From positions 62,001 to 126,000 of the forward strand of contig JBBQUW010000003.1 of assembly GCA_038212095.1 (NCBI GenBank): a DNA stretch of 64,000 bases, given 5' to 3'. Under the pieces are notes generated by a model. That model was not told the origin of the DNA and made no database searches. It was given only the letters and a program-made list of their open reading frames with translations. This DNA comes from JAICYJ01 sp038212095 (GTDB lineage: Bacteria > Actinomycetota > Thermoleophilia > Gaiellales > JAICJC01). The position numbers and the translations under genes are program-made. This document shows, piece by piece, positions 33,794 to 41,923 of the stretch (its first letter is position 1; the number at the start of each line of letters is the position of its first letter).

Positions 33794-33837
33794 CGAGGCG
33801 CGGAACGCGGGACGATCGGTGACGCAGTCACCGCCTC

Positions 33838-33996
33838 GGTGCCAGGCACCACGCTCCGCGTGCCAGGCACCGAGGCGTGCGGAACCCGTGCTCGGCAACG
33901 GCCGCAAAGCCTGTATCCATAACGAAAGCGGAACTGCCGTGACGCCCAGCCGCGGCGCGATGGTGCCTGGCACCGCGCGGCGCGGTGCCAGGCACC
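33838..33996. repeat. Cluster of GGTGCCAGGCACC-type palindromes
   Basis: Four copies at 33838-33850, 33860-33870 (11-bp core), 33962-33974 (GGTGCCTGGCACC) and 33984-33996 lie in the 263-bp gap between recR and the decarboxylase gene. The copies can pair with themselves or with each other. No coding potential is seen. Confidence 0.75.
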
Positions 33997-34032
33997 GGCT
34001 CGAAGGCACCGGCTCGAAGGCACCGGCTCGAG
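33991..34032 (+). repeat. 14-bp tandem repeat, three units
   Basis: The unit GGCACCGGCTCGAA is repeated at 33991, 34005 and 34019 (last base G in the third), growing out of the last palindrome and ending 11 bp before the -10 box of the next gene. Confidence 0.85.
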
Positions 34033-34056
34033 CGCGCGTCGATAGAGTGCGCCGTC

Positions 34057-35416
34057 ATGGACATGCACCGCTACTCCGCGGAGACCGAGCGGCTCGCCCA
34101 GGCCGTGATGCGGATCGCGCTCGACCGGCTGCGGATGGATGCGCCGCTGGACGGCCCCCGCACCCCGGCCGACCTCGCTGCGCGAGCGGGACAGACGATC
34201 ACACCCGCCGGCCTTGGCGGCAACGAGGCGCTGCGGCTGTGGACGGATGTGCTCGGGCCGGCGACGATGTCGGTCGACCACCCCCGCTACCTGGCTTTCA
34301 TCCCGGGTGCGCCAACCGAGAGCTCGACGCTGTTTGACCTCGTCGTCGGCGCCTCATCGCTGTACGGCGGCAGCTGGCTGGAAAGCTCAGGCGCCGTCTA
34401 CGCCGAGAACCAAGCGCTGCGCTGGGTATGCGACCTGGTCGGGCTTCCGGATGGAGCAGGCGGCTGCTTCGTCCAGGGCGGCACCGTCGGCAACCTCTCG
34501 GCGCTGGTGGCGGCGCGGCATGCCGCACGCGAGCGGCGAGACGGCGTCGCCCCGGCACGCTGGAAGGTCGCGATCACCGACGAGACGCACAGCTCGGTGG
34601 TCTACGCCCTGCACAACGTGATGGACGTGGAGACGCTGATGGTGGCGGCGGACGAGCGCGGCCGGATGACCAGAGCGGCGTTGGAGGCGGCGGTCACGGC
34701 GGACGGTGGCGACGGCCTGTTCGCGGTGGTGGCGACGGCCGGCACCACCAACGTCGGCGTCGTGGACGACCTGGCCGGTGTGGCCGAGGTGTGCCGGTCG
34801 CGTGGGCTGTGGAATGCACGTGGACGGCGCCTACGGCGGCGCCGCGTTGGCCGCGCCCTCGGCGCGACCCCTGTTTGCGGGCGTCGAACACGCGGACAGC
34901 TTCAACGTCGACCCGCACAAGTGGCTGTTCAGCCCGTTCGACTGCTGCGCGCTCGTCTACCGTGACCCTGCCATCGCGCGCCGCGCGCACACCCAGCACG
35001 CCGGCTATCTCGATCCGATCACAGTCGAGGACGAGTGGAACCCGTCCGACTACGCGCTGCACCTGTCGCGGCGCGCGCGCGGGCTGCCGTTCTGGTTCTC
35101 GCTGGCCGTGCACGGCAGCGACGCCTACCGCGATGCGATCGAGTCGACGCTGGCCGTGGCGCGCGAGGGCGCGCACGAGATCCGAAGCCGCGCGTACCTG
35201 GAGCTGCTGGTCGAGCCCGACCTGTCGGTGCTGATCTTCCGCCGGCTGGGCTGGACGGCGGACGACTACCACCGCTGGAGCGCCCGCCTGCTGGCCGAGG
35301 GCTACGCCTTCGTCACGCCCACCACCCATCGCGGCGAGACCTGCACCCGGTTTGCGATCGTCAACCCGCGCACCACCGTATCGGATCTGACCGGCATCCT
35401 GGCAACCATGGCCTAG
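34057..35416 (+). pseudogene. PLP-dependent group II decarboxylase, frameshifted
   Basis: Aromatic-amino-acid or diaminobutyrate decarboxylase-like gene. The first part (34057 to about 34813) has FVQGGTVGNLSALVAARHAA and ATAGTTNVGVVDDLAGVAEV. The second, in the next frame to 35416, has MHVDGAYGGAAL, the PLP lysine in SFNVDPHKWLF and RFAIVNPRTT. The join reads RGLW then MHVDGAYGG if one A is removed from GGAATG at 34811-34816. All family motifs survive, so this is a recent mutation or a sequence error rather than old decay. A TAGAGT box (34043-34048) ends 8 nt before the ATG. Confidence 0.85.
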
Positions 35417-35475
35417 ATGGGTGACGGCGGGAGCGCCTGCAGTGTCACAGCAGGGCCGCCGCCTACACTGCGTGG

Positions 35476-36738
35476 GTGGAACAGCCCACATCTGAGCCCA
35501 CATCTCGCGTGATCGTCATGAAGTTTGGCGGCTCATCGGTCGCCGACGCGGAGAAGATCCGCAACGTCGCCCGCAGGCTGGTCGCCGCACATGAGACCGG
35601 CCGGCCGGTGGTCGGCGTCGTCTCGGCGATGGGCAAAACCACCGACGGACTGGTCGCGCTGGCGGCCGAGGTCTCGAGCCGCCCGCACCCGCGCGAGATG
35701 GACATGTTGCTCTCGACCGGCGAGCGGATCTCGGCTGCGCTGTGTGCGATGGCTATCGAGGATCTCGGCCATCGAGCGGTCTCGCTGACGGGCTCGCAGG
35801 CCGGCATCGTCACCGACACAACGCATACCAACGCCAAGATCGTGGACATCCGCCCGAAGCGCATCCAGGAGGCGCTGGCGGAGGGTCGGATCGTGCTGGT
35901 GGCGGGCTTCCAGGGCGTCTCGACCGCCTACGACGTCACGACGCTTGGCCGCGGCGCTTCCGATCTGACCGCGGTGGCGCTGGCCGGTGCCCTGGACGGC
36001 GACTGCGAGATCTACACCGATGTCGAGGGCGTGTTCACGGCCGATCCCCGGATCGTGCCGAACGCCCGTAAGCTGCCGCGCGTCTCACCGCTCGAGATGC
36101 TGGAGATGGCAGGGTCGGGCGCCCGAGTCCTGCAGCTTCGCTCGGTCGAGTTCGCCCGCAGCCACGGCGTGCCCATTCACGTTCGTTCGACCTTCTCCGA
36201 CGCGGAGGGGACATGGATTCGAGAGGACCCAAGCATGGAAGACGCGATCATCTCGGGCATCACCCACACCATCGACGAGGCATACGTCACGCTTACCGAC
36301 GTGCCTGATAAGCCGGGGACGGCGGCCTCGATCTTCAACGCGGTCGCCGCCGCCCACATCAACGTCGACACGATCATCCAGAACGCCGTCACGCACGGCG
36401 ACGCGGACGTCACATTCTCGATCCCGCGCGATGAGCTGCCGCTGATGACCGACACAATCGAGGGGCTGTGCCGCGACCTTGGCCTGCACTGGCGCGTGGA
36501 CGATGAGGCGGGCAAGGTGAGCCTGATCGGGGCCGGTATGAAGAGCCATCCCGGCATCGCTGCGCGGATGTTCCAGACGCTGGCCGAGAACGGCATCAAT
36601 GTTCGCATGATCGCCACCTCGCCGATCAAGGTCTCGTGCGTGATCGCGCGGGGGAAGGTGCCGGAAGCGATGACCGCGCTGCACGCGGCGTTCGAGGTCG
36701 AGCTGGAGCTGTCGCGGGGAGGTGCGGCACATGTCTGA
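35476..36738 (+). CDS. lysC: Aspartate kinase
   Basis: 420-aa aspartokinase, first step of Lys, Met, Thr and diaminopimelate synthesis. The kinase domain shows VMKFGGSSVAD, STGERISAALCAMA, TLGRGASDLTAVALA and EIYTDVEGVFTADPRIVP; two ACT domains follow from about residue 265. The GTG at 35476 follows a TACACT box by 6 nt (leaderless). It overlaps asd by 8 bp, the usual lysC-asd operon. Confidence 0.95.
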   Translation: MEQPTSEPTSRVIVMKFGGSSVADAEKIRNVARRLVAAHETGRPVVGVVSAMGKTTDGLVALAAEVSSRPHPREMDMLLSTGERISAALCAMAIEDLGHRAVSLTGSQAGIVTDTTHTNAKIVDIRPKRIQEALAEGRIVLVAGFQGVSTAYDVTTLGRGASDLTAVALAGALDGDCEIYTDVEGVFTADPRIVPNARKLPRVSPLEMLEMAGSGARVLQLRSVEFARSHGVPIHVRSTFSDAEGTWIREDPSMEDAIISGITHTIDEAYVTLTDVPDKPGTAASIFNAVAAAHINVDTIIQNAVTHGDADVTFSIPRDELPLMTDTIEGLCRDLGLHWRVDDEAGKVSLIGAGMKSHPGIAARMFQTLAENGINVRMIATSPIKVSCVIARGKVPEAMTALHAAFEVELELSRGGAAHV

Positions 36739-37768
36739 TCCGCGCGTGGCGGTGGTGGGCGCAACTGGCGCGGTCGGCCCCGAGGTGCTCTCGATCATGG
36801 CCGAGCGCGGGTTCCCCGCGTCCGAGGTGGTGCCGTTCGCGTCCGCGCGATCAGCCGGCAGTCACGTCGAGTACGCCGGCGGCCGGCTGGAGGTGCGTGA
36901 GCTGACCGCGGACGCACTGGAGGGGTTCGACCTGGCCCTGTTCTCGGCCGGGGGCAGCACCTCTCGGCAGTTCGCGCCTGAGGCGGTTCGCCGCGGCTGC
37001 GTCGTTGTCGACAAGTCGAGCGCGTTTCGGATGGACGCGACGGTGCCGCTGGTGGTGCCCGAGGTGAACGGCGACGCGGCGGCCGCCCATCGCGGCATCA
37101 TCGCCAACCCCAACTGCTCCACCATCCAGCTGGTGGTGGCGCTGAAGCCCCTCCACGACGCCGCCCGCATCCGGCACATCACGATCGCCACCTACCAGGC
37201 GGTATCCGGAACCGGTAAACGTGCCATGGACGAGCTACGCTCGCAGTCGTTGGCACTGTTGCAGGATGACAATGTCCAGAGCACCGTGTACCCTCATCCG
37301 ATCGCCTTCAACGCGCTCCCCCAGTGCGACGAGTTCGAGGGCGACGAGACCACCGAGGAGACGAAGCTGGTGCGCGAGACGCACAAGATTCTGGAAGACG
37401 ACACGATCGGGATCACCGCCACGTGCGTGCGCGTGCCCGTGTGGCGCTCACACTCCGAGGCGGTCTGGATCGAGACTGACGGCGAGCTGTCGGCGGACGA
37501 GGCGCGCGAGCTGCTGAGCGCAGCGCCGGGCGTCCGCCTGGTCGACGAACCGGCCGCCGGCCGCTACCCGATGCCCAGCGAGGCCACCGGCTCGGACGAT
37601 GTCTTCGTCGGCCGCATCCGGCGAGACGCGTCCCGCCGCAACGGACTCGCGCTGTGGGTTGTCGCGGACAACCTGCGTAAGGGCGCAGCGCTGAACGGCA
37701 TCCAGATCGCAGAGCTGCTGCACGAACGCGGCCTGATCCGTGTCCCCGATCAGGAGCAGGTCGCGTGA
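36731..37768 (+). CDS. asd: Aspartate-semialdehyde dehydrogenase
   Basis: 345-aa enzyme reducing aspartyl phosphate. NADP motif VVGATGAVGPEVL, catalytic Cys129 in IIANPNCSTIQ, and the later CVRVPVWRSHSEA carrying the substrate Arg and catalytic His. The ATG at 36731 lies inside the end of lysC; a GTG at 36722 is less likely. Its stop overlaps the next GTG. Confidence 0.95.
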   Translation: MSDPRVAVVGATGAVGPEVLSIMAERGFPASEVVPFASARSAGSHVEYAGGRLEVRELTADALEGFDLALFSAGGSTSRQFAPEAVRRGCVVVDKSSAFRMDATVPLVVPEVNGDAAAAHRGIIANPNCSTIQLVVALKPLHDAARIRHITIATYQAVSGTGKRAMDELRSQSLALLQDDNVQSTVYPHPIAFNALPQCDEFEGDETTEETKLVRETHKILEDDTIGITATCVRVPVWRSHSEAVWIETDGELSADEARELLSAAPGVRLVDEPAAGRYPMPSEATGSDDVFVGRIRRDASRRNGLALWVVADNLRKGAALNGIQIAELLHERGLIRVPDQEQVA

Positions 37769-38220
37769 AGTTGCACGCACGAGGGCACCTCTGCCCCGTC
37801 TGCCTGCGCACCGCGCCTCAGGGCGTATGCGCGAGCCACGGGCCGTGGAAGTCCCACCAGCTGCTCACCTCCAGCGACCGACGCCGCGCCGCCCGGGGAC
37901 GCCGGCAGCCGTTCGAGCCGGCGGCGCAGGCCTGTCCACGCTGTCTGGGTGAGGTCGCCGAGTCGCGGGCCGGCTTCGACTGCATCGACCAGGGCCACGG
38001 CCACGAGCCTCACGGCCCCTACCGGGTCGACGAGCTGCTCGCCCCCACTGCCCAGCGCGAGTCTGCGGCCACCCGACACCGGCTGGTCCGACACCACCAG
38101 TCGCGCCGCCGGGAACCGGTCACGCTGTCGCTGCCGACGCTACCCGACCCCGCTCGCAGCATGCGCGTGCTGGCAGCCGCCAGCGTGATCGCCGCCACGC
38201 TCGCCTTCCTGGTTCGCTGA
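37765..38220 (+). CDS. Zinc-ribbon protein with C-terminal transmembrane anchor
   Basis: 151 aa, no named family recognised. Two Cys pairs (CPVCLRTAPQGVCASH near residue 10 and CPRCLGEVAESRAGFDC near 57) look like a split zinc ribbon. A basic, His-rich middle follows, and the last 20 residues form one hydrophobic helix (VLAAASVIAATLAFLV), giving tail-anchored topology with the zinc part inside the cell. The GTG overlaps the asd stop as GTGA, so it is produced with the aspartate pathway enzymes. Confidence 0.65.
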   Translation: MKLHARGHLCPVCLRTAPQGVCASHGPWKSHQLLTSSDRRRAARGRRQPFEPAAQACPRCLGEVAESRAGFDCIDQGHGHEPHGPYRVDELLAPTAQRESAATRHRLVRHHQSRRREPVTLSLPTLPDPARSMRVLAAASVIAATLAFLVR

Positions 38221-38221
38221 C

Positions 38222-38899
38222 TCAGGTCAGCTGGCCGCTGGCCACGGTTGGGCCGCGCGGTGCCGGACCGCCGCTGCCGGGCTCGAGCGTGATGGAGATC
38301 GTGTCGCCGCGGCTGGCGTCGCGCGTAAGCGTGAAGGAGAGGATGCCGCCGCGGAACGTGCCCGCGGCCAGCGGCGTCGAGTTGGCGCCGTGGATCACCC
38401 ACGCCTCGTAGACGTGGCCGGCTGCCGCCGTTGGCAGCTTCGCAAACAGCGTCACGCCCCCGTTGCGGTAGCTAACCGCGTTGGCAACGCCGCCGACCGG
38501 CGTCACTCCCGTGACGCTCCGGTTGGAGAGGCTGTCATGCAGGGAGACATTCCACAGCGCCAACGCCACCACCGCCGCGCCCAGGGCCGGTACCGCGACC
38601 AGCGAGGGGCGTGGCCACCAGCCGAACCGAGGCGCGCGGCGCCGCGCGGGCACAGCGGCAGCGGGTGCGGTCTGGGGCGCGGCCACCGGGGCGATCGCAG
38701 CCAGCACGCGACCGCGGAGCTCCGTCGGAGCTGCCATTGACGGCGACGCGTAGGCCAGGGCGGCGGCCACGCCCTCGAACTCGCGCAGCTGCGTGCGACA
38801 ACGCTCGCAGTAGCTGAGGTGCGCGGTCACGATCCGCTCGTCGTCCGGATCGAGCGCGCGCAGGGCGTGGGCCGGAATCAGCTGGTCGACGTGTTCCAC
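38222..38899 (-). CDS. Anti-sigma-K factor RskA-like membrane protein
   Basis: 225-aa transmembrane anti-sigma factor. The N-terminal cytoplasmic zinc-binding domain has the His-x3-Cys-x2-Cys motif (HLSYCERC); a single membrane helix (about 98-117) follows, then an extracytoplasmic RskA domain with VTLFAKLPTAAAGHVYEAWVI and a final SITLEPGSGGPAPRGP. It overlaps the sigma factor by 22 bp. It presumably holds the sigma factor until regulated proteolysis. Confidence 0.88.
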   Translation of the reverse strand: MEHVDQLIPAHALRALDPDDERIVTAHLSYCERCRTQLREFEGVAAALAYASPSMAAPTELRGRVLAAIAPVAAPQTAPAAAVPARRRAPRFGWWPRPSLVAVPALGAAVVALALWNVSLHDSLSNRSVTGVTPVGGVANAVSYRNGGVTLFAKLPTAAAGHVYEAWVIHGANSTPLAAGTFRGGILSFTLTRDASRGDTISITLEPGSGGPAPRGPTVASGQLT

Positions 38900-39495
38900 T
38901 CGTGCTCCGGGTTGAGTCCCGACTCCGACAGAAGCTGTCGGAGCGTGGTCATGGCCGCGAACGTGCGGCTCTTCACTGTACCGATCGGCAACGAGAGCCG
39001 TTCGGCCAGCTCCGACTGCGAGAAGCCGGCGAAGTACGCCAGCTCGATCACCTCGCGGTGGGGATCGGGCAGCTTCTGCATCGCTTGACGCACCTGATCG
39101 CGGGCCAGGCCAAGCCATGCGGTGTCCTCGATCGGGGGCGCGCCGTCGACCATCTCAGCGCCGCTCTCGAGAGGCTCGGTGCGGCGTCGTTCCTCGCGGC
39201 GCACCATGTCGACTGCCTTGTGATGGGTCATTGTCAGTATCCAGCTCGATGGTTGTCCGCGAGACGGGTCGAACTTCGCGGCTTGGTTCCACACGTTCAC
39301 GAACGCATCCTGCACCACGTCGGCAGCCAGATCACGATCGCGCACAATCCGCACTGCGAGTGAGTACGCCACCGCGCTGTACATGTCGTAGAGGCGCGCA
39401 AAGGCATCTCGGTCGCCGCGCGCCGTCAGCGCCAGCAAGCCATGATCGGACAGATGTTCCGTAGCAGGATCCCTCGTTCGTCGCTCGTCAGTCAT
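38878..39495 (-). CDS. ECF sigma factor, SigK-like
   Basis: 205-aa extracytoplasmic-function sigma factor. Region 2 shows DRDAFARLYDMYSAVAYSLAVRIVRDRDLAADVVQDAFVNVW and PSSWILTMTHHKAVDMVRR; region 4 shows LPDPHREVIELAYFAGFSQSELAERLSLPIGTVKSR. The ATG at 39495 gives the usual length. It is paired with the RskA-like anti-sigma gene and follows a GNAT-like and an Asp23 gene on the same strand. Confidence 0.92.
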   Translation of the reverse strand: MTDERRTRDPATEHLSDHGLLALTARGDRDAFARLYDMYSAVAYSLAVRIVRDRDLAADVVQDAFVNVWNQAAKFDPSRGQPSSWILTMTHHKAVDMVRREERRRTEPLESGAEMVDGAPPIEDTAWLGLARDQVRQAMQKLPDPHREVIELAYFAGFSQSELAERLSLPIGTVKSRTFAAMTTLRQLLSESGLNPEHEWNTSTS

Positions 39496-39517
39496 TCGTC
39501 GCCGATCGCGATTCGGT

Positions 39518-40129
39518 TCACTGCACGCCCGCCGGCGAGACGCTGACCACCGAGAGACGCGCCCGCAGCCGCTCGAGGCGGCTCTCCTCGGGCAGCGGCA
39601 CGATCGCACGCAGGTCGAGCCGGGCAAGCTCAATCCTTCCCGCGGCGCGCCGCTGGTGGAACCCCAGATCGTGGAGGAAGTCGCTGGGGAAGATGGTGCG
39701 GTGGTTGAGGAAGCGTTCTTCGATCGCCTCCCCCGGCGAGTAGCGGTAGCCAAACGCCTCAAGGGCGGGCAGGCCGCGATCGCGGCACTCGCCGATCGCA
39801 GCCAGGAACAGGCTCTGCAGCACCCACGGGCTGTTGACGTCGGTCAGGTAGGCGCAGGTGACCAGCACGGCATCGCGTCCCGGTGGCCCGGCCGGCAGCA
39901 GGCGGGCGCGGGCGAACCGCTCGGCCGGCCCGTACTGGATCAGCCCGATCACGCGGCCATCGTCCAGGTACAACTTGCCCCACGGCCCGAACTCTTGCTC
40001 GCTGTCGCTGATCCAGCGGTCGCGGTCGGGGGCCCGGTGTCCGGGCCGCGTCTGCCACCACATGCAGTCCTGGCACGGCGCCGGTGCAACGGCGACGGTG
40101 GCACCTGTGAGGTGCTCGACGCCCGTCAC
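39518..40129 (-). CDS. GNAT-like N-acetyltransferase family protein
   Basis: 203 aa. It begins with a Cys-x2-Cys segment (APCQDCMWWQT) followed by DRDRWISDSEQEFGPWGKLYLDDGRVIGLIQYGPAERFARAR, a pattern of an actinobacterial GNAT-like family; the SLFLAAIGECRDRGLPALEAFGY region fits the CoA-site helix. The substrate is unknown. The GTG at 40129 overlaps the Asp23 gene stop as GTGA. Confidence 0.65.
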   Translation of the reverse strand: MTGVEHLTGATVAVAPAPCQDCMWWQTRPGHRAPDRDRWISDSEQEFGPWGKLYLDDGRVIGLIQYGPAERFARARLLPAGPPGRDAVLVTCAYLTDVNSPWVLQSLFLAAIGECRDRGLPALEAFGYRYSPGEAIEERFLNHRTIFPSDFLHDLGFHQRRAAGRIELARLDLRAIVPLPEESRLERLRARLSVVSVSPAGVQ

Positions 40130-40494
40130 CGGTCGGCCGTGACGACGTCGTCGACCACAATCGATACCGAGGCTGGCTCGATGTCGATCATCGATCCGAG
40201 GTACTCGCGCACGTGGCGGTCGACCTGTCCGGCCACCTGCGGGATCGCCGCGCCCCACTCGGTGACGAGGTGCAGCTCGACGGCCAAGCCGTCGCCGTCG
40301 GTGGTGATACGGACCCCCTTGGGCACGCGGTCGGGGTCGATGCCGCCAGGCTGACCGCCGGCCACGGCATGAACGCCGGGCACCTCCAGAGCTGCCGCCG
40401 CCGCATAGGTCGCGATCACGGCGTGAGAGATGTGCGCGCTGGCCGAGGCCGAATGAATCGACTCGATCAGGGCTTCACGTGGAGCATCAACCAT
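40126..40494 (-). CDS. Asp23/Gls24 family envelope stress response protein
   Basis: 122-aa protein with the Asp23 core: ISHAVIATYAAAAALEVPGVHAVAGG, GVRITTDGDGLAVELHLVTEWGAAIPQVAGQVDRHVREYL. These cytoplasmic proteins are alkaline- and envelope-stress factors. It leads a minus-strand run (Asp23, GNAT-like, SigK-like, RskA-like). TATACT (40501-40506) ends 6 nt before the ATG. Confidence 0.88.
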   Translation of the reverse strand: MVDAPREALIESIHSASASAHISHAVIATYAAAAALEVPGVHAVAGGQPGGIDPDRVPKGVRITTDGDGLAVELHLVTEWGAAIPQVAGQVDRHVREYLGSMIDIEPASVSIVVDDVVTADR

Positions 40495-40561
40495 CGCTCA
40501 AGTATACGTCGGCGTCACAAAGACGTTTGACAGACGTCGGTGGTGATGTCATAGTGACGTC
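40495..40561. promoter_or_regulatory. Divergent promoter region with ACGTC motifs
   Basis: Leftward TATACT (40501-40506) for the Asp23 gene; rightward TTGACA (40527-40532), a 17-bp spacer and CATAGT (40550-40555) for the RHH gene, both leaderless. GACGTC palindromes at 40533-40538 and 40556-40561 and half-sites at 40506-40510 and 40523-40527 make a likely operator, perhaps for the RHH protein itself. Confidence 0.55.
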
Positions 40562-41014
40562 ATGCATACGACAACACACATCGAGGCACTGCAGTCAGAC
40601 CTGGCCACAGCGGCCGGAGTCGGCGACAGCGAGGCGATGCGAGTCGCCGAACGCCTGGCGCAGGCGATCGAACCGGCACTGCGAGTACGGTTGCTGGACG
40701 TCCTCTCGGAGGCCGCGCTGGAGCTGAACGGGCAGCTGCGAAGCGGCCGCATCGACGTTCGCCTGGCCGGCCGCGACGTGGAGCTGGTGTTCAGCGAGGG
40801 CGGGGTTGACGACGGCCCCGCGGTGGACGACGACCAGGCGGCGCGGATCACCCTGCGCCTCCCTGAGAGCCTCAAACACCAAGCCGAGTCCGCGGCCGGC
40901 GGTGAGGGGATATCACTGAACGCGTGGCTGGTGCGGGCGACCGCGCGGGCGCTCGACCGCGGTGGACGCGGCACCCGTCCCGGACACCGCCTGACCGGGT
41001 TTGCGGATAGCTGA
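40562..41014 (+). CDS. Ribbon-helix-helix (HicB/Arc-like) protein
   Basis: 150 aa. The N-terminal part (about 1-90) is a helical and beta domain of unknown role (VAERLAQAIEPALRVRLLDVLSEAALELNGQL). The C-terminal part, RITLRLPESLKHQAESAAGGEGISLNAWLVRATARAL, is a clear ribbon-helix-helix fold as in HicB antitoxins. No HicA toxin is adjacent. It precedes a 24-aa peptide gene and a DUF4097 gene, a grouping seen in other actinobacteria, and is probably an autoregulated DNA-binding protein. Confidence 0.75.
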   Translation: MHTTTHIEALQSDLATAAGVGDSEAMRVAERLAQAIEPALRVRLLDVLSEAALELNGQLRSGRIDVRLAGRDVELVFSEGGVDDGPAVDDDQAARITLRLPESLKHQAESAAGGEGISLNAWLVRATARALDRGGRGTRPGHRLTGFADS

Positions 41015-41032
41015 CCTTCAGAAGGAGACGAG

Positions 41033-41107
41033 ATGACCGACCACAGCACACACACCCACGGCCGGACGGCGCGACCGGTTGCCGTCGCACCAGAGGTGCC
41101 GGCATGA
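41033..41107 (+). CDS. 24-aa small ORF between the RHH and DUF4097 genes
   Basis: ATG to TGA encodes a 24-residue peptide, His/Thr-rich at the start (MTDHSTHTHGRTAR) and Val/Ala-rich at the end. A good ribosome site (GAAGGAG, 41021-41027) precedes it and its stop overlaps the next start as ATGA. It may be a coupling peptide that delivers ribosomes to the DUF4097 gene, or a small functional protein. No similarity is recognised. Confidence 0.55.
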   Translation: MTDHSTHTHGRTARPVAVAPEVPA

Positions 41108-41923
41108 CGCGGCACGCGATCACCGGCGAGCTGCGTCTGCGGCTGCACCTCCCCGCGGGCCGGATCGAGATCGCCACCTGGGACGAGCCGGCGGCCGAGG
41201 TCGAGGTCGAGCCGCTGAACGGCACGCCCGCGGCGGCCGAACTGGCGGCGTCGGTCACGCAGCGGCTGCATGACCGGCCCGGGGGCCACGAGCTGCAGAT
41301 CGAGACACCGGGTAGACGCGGCCTGCGCGCCTTCAGTCGCGAACCGCAGCTGCGGTTCGCGATCAGGGTCCCCCTCGGCACCCACGTGGATGCTGAGACG
41401 GCGTCGGCCGACATCGACGTCCACGGCCGGATCGGTGATGCCGACCTGCGCACGGCATCTTGGGGACGTGGCGCTCGAGGAAGCTACGGGCGACGTGGCG
41501 ATCAAGGCGGTGAGCGGCGACGTTCGCCTGGGGTCGGTCGCACGAAAGGCGCGCGTGAACACGGTGTCCGGTGACGTCGAGCTGGAATCGGTCGGCGGAG
41601 AGGCGATCATCATCCTCGTCTCGGGCGACGTGCGCGTGCACGAGGCGGCGGCCTCGATCGAAGTCAAGAGCGTGTCAGGCGACGTCGATCTGGAGTCCGT
41701 GCGGCGTGGCGAGGTGCGCCTGCAGTCGGTGTCGGGCGACCTCACGATCGCGATCGAGCGAGGTGCGCGGCTGTGGATGGACGTCGCCTCGCTGAGCGGC
41801 GACACCAGCTCCGAGCTGGACGTGTCGGACGCGGGCTCGGGCGGCGATATCGATCTGCGGGTGCGGGCCAACTCCACCAGCGGCGACATCCGGCTGCTCC
41901 GTTCGCAGAGGGCTCCCGCGTGA
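41104..41923 (+). pseudogene. DUF4097-type beta-strand repeat protein, frameshifted
   Basis: About 272 aa if one base is removed. The first frame runs from ATG 41104 to about 41460 (RFAIRVPLGTHVDAETASADIDVHGRIGDADLRTAS). The next frame continues GDVALEEATGDVAIKAVSGDV to 41923. The join needs deletion of one T at TCTTGGGG (41458-41465). The second half is a beta-solenoid of about 19-residue units marked by VSGD/LSGD/TSGD. All repeats remain intact, so the break is recent or a sequence error. GTGA overlap links it to the MFS gene. Confidence 0.78.

Noticed and set aside
33838..34032. CRISPR array
   Set aside because: Units are short palindromes and a 14-bp tandem repeat without unique spacers of constant length, and no cas genes are present.
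40562..41014. HicAB toxin-antitoxin locus
   Set aside because: Only the HicB-like ribbon-helix-helix part is present; no HicA double-stranded RNA-binding toxin is next to it.
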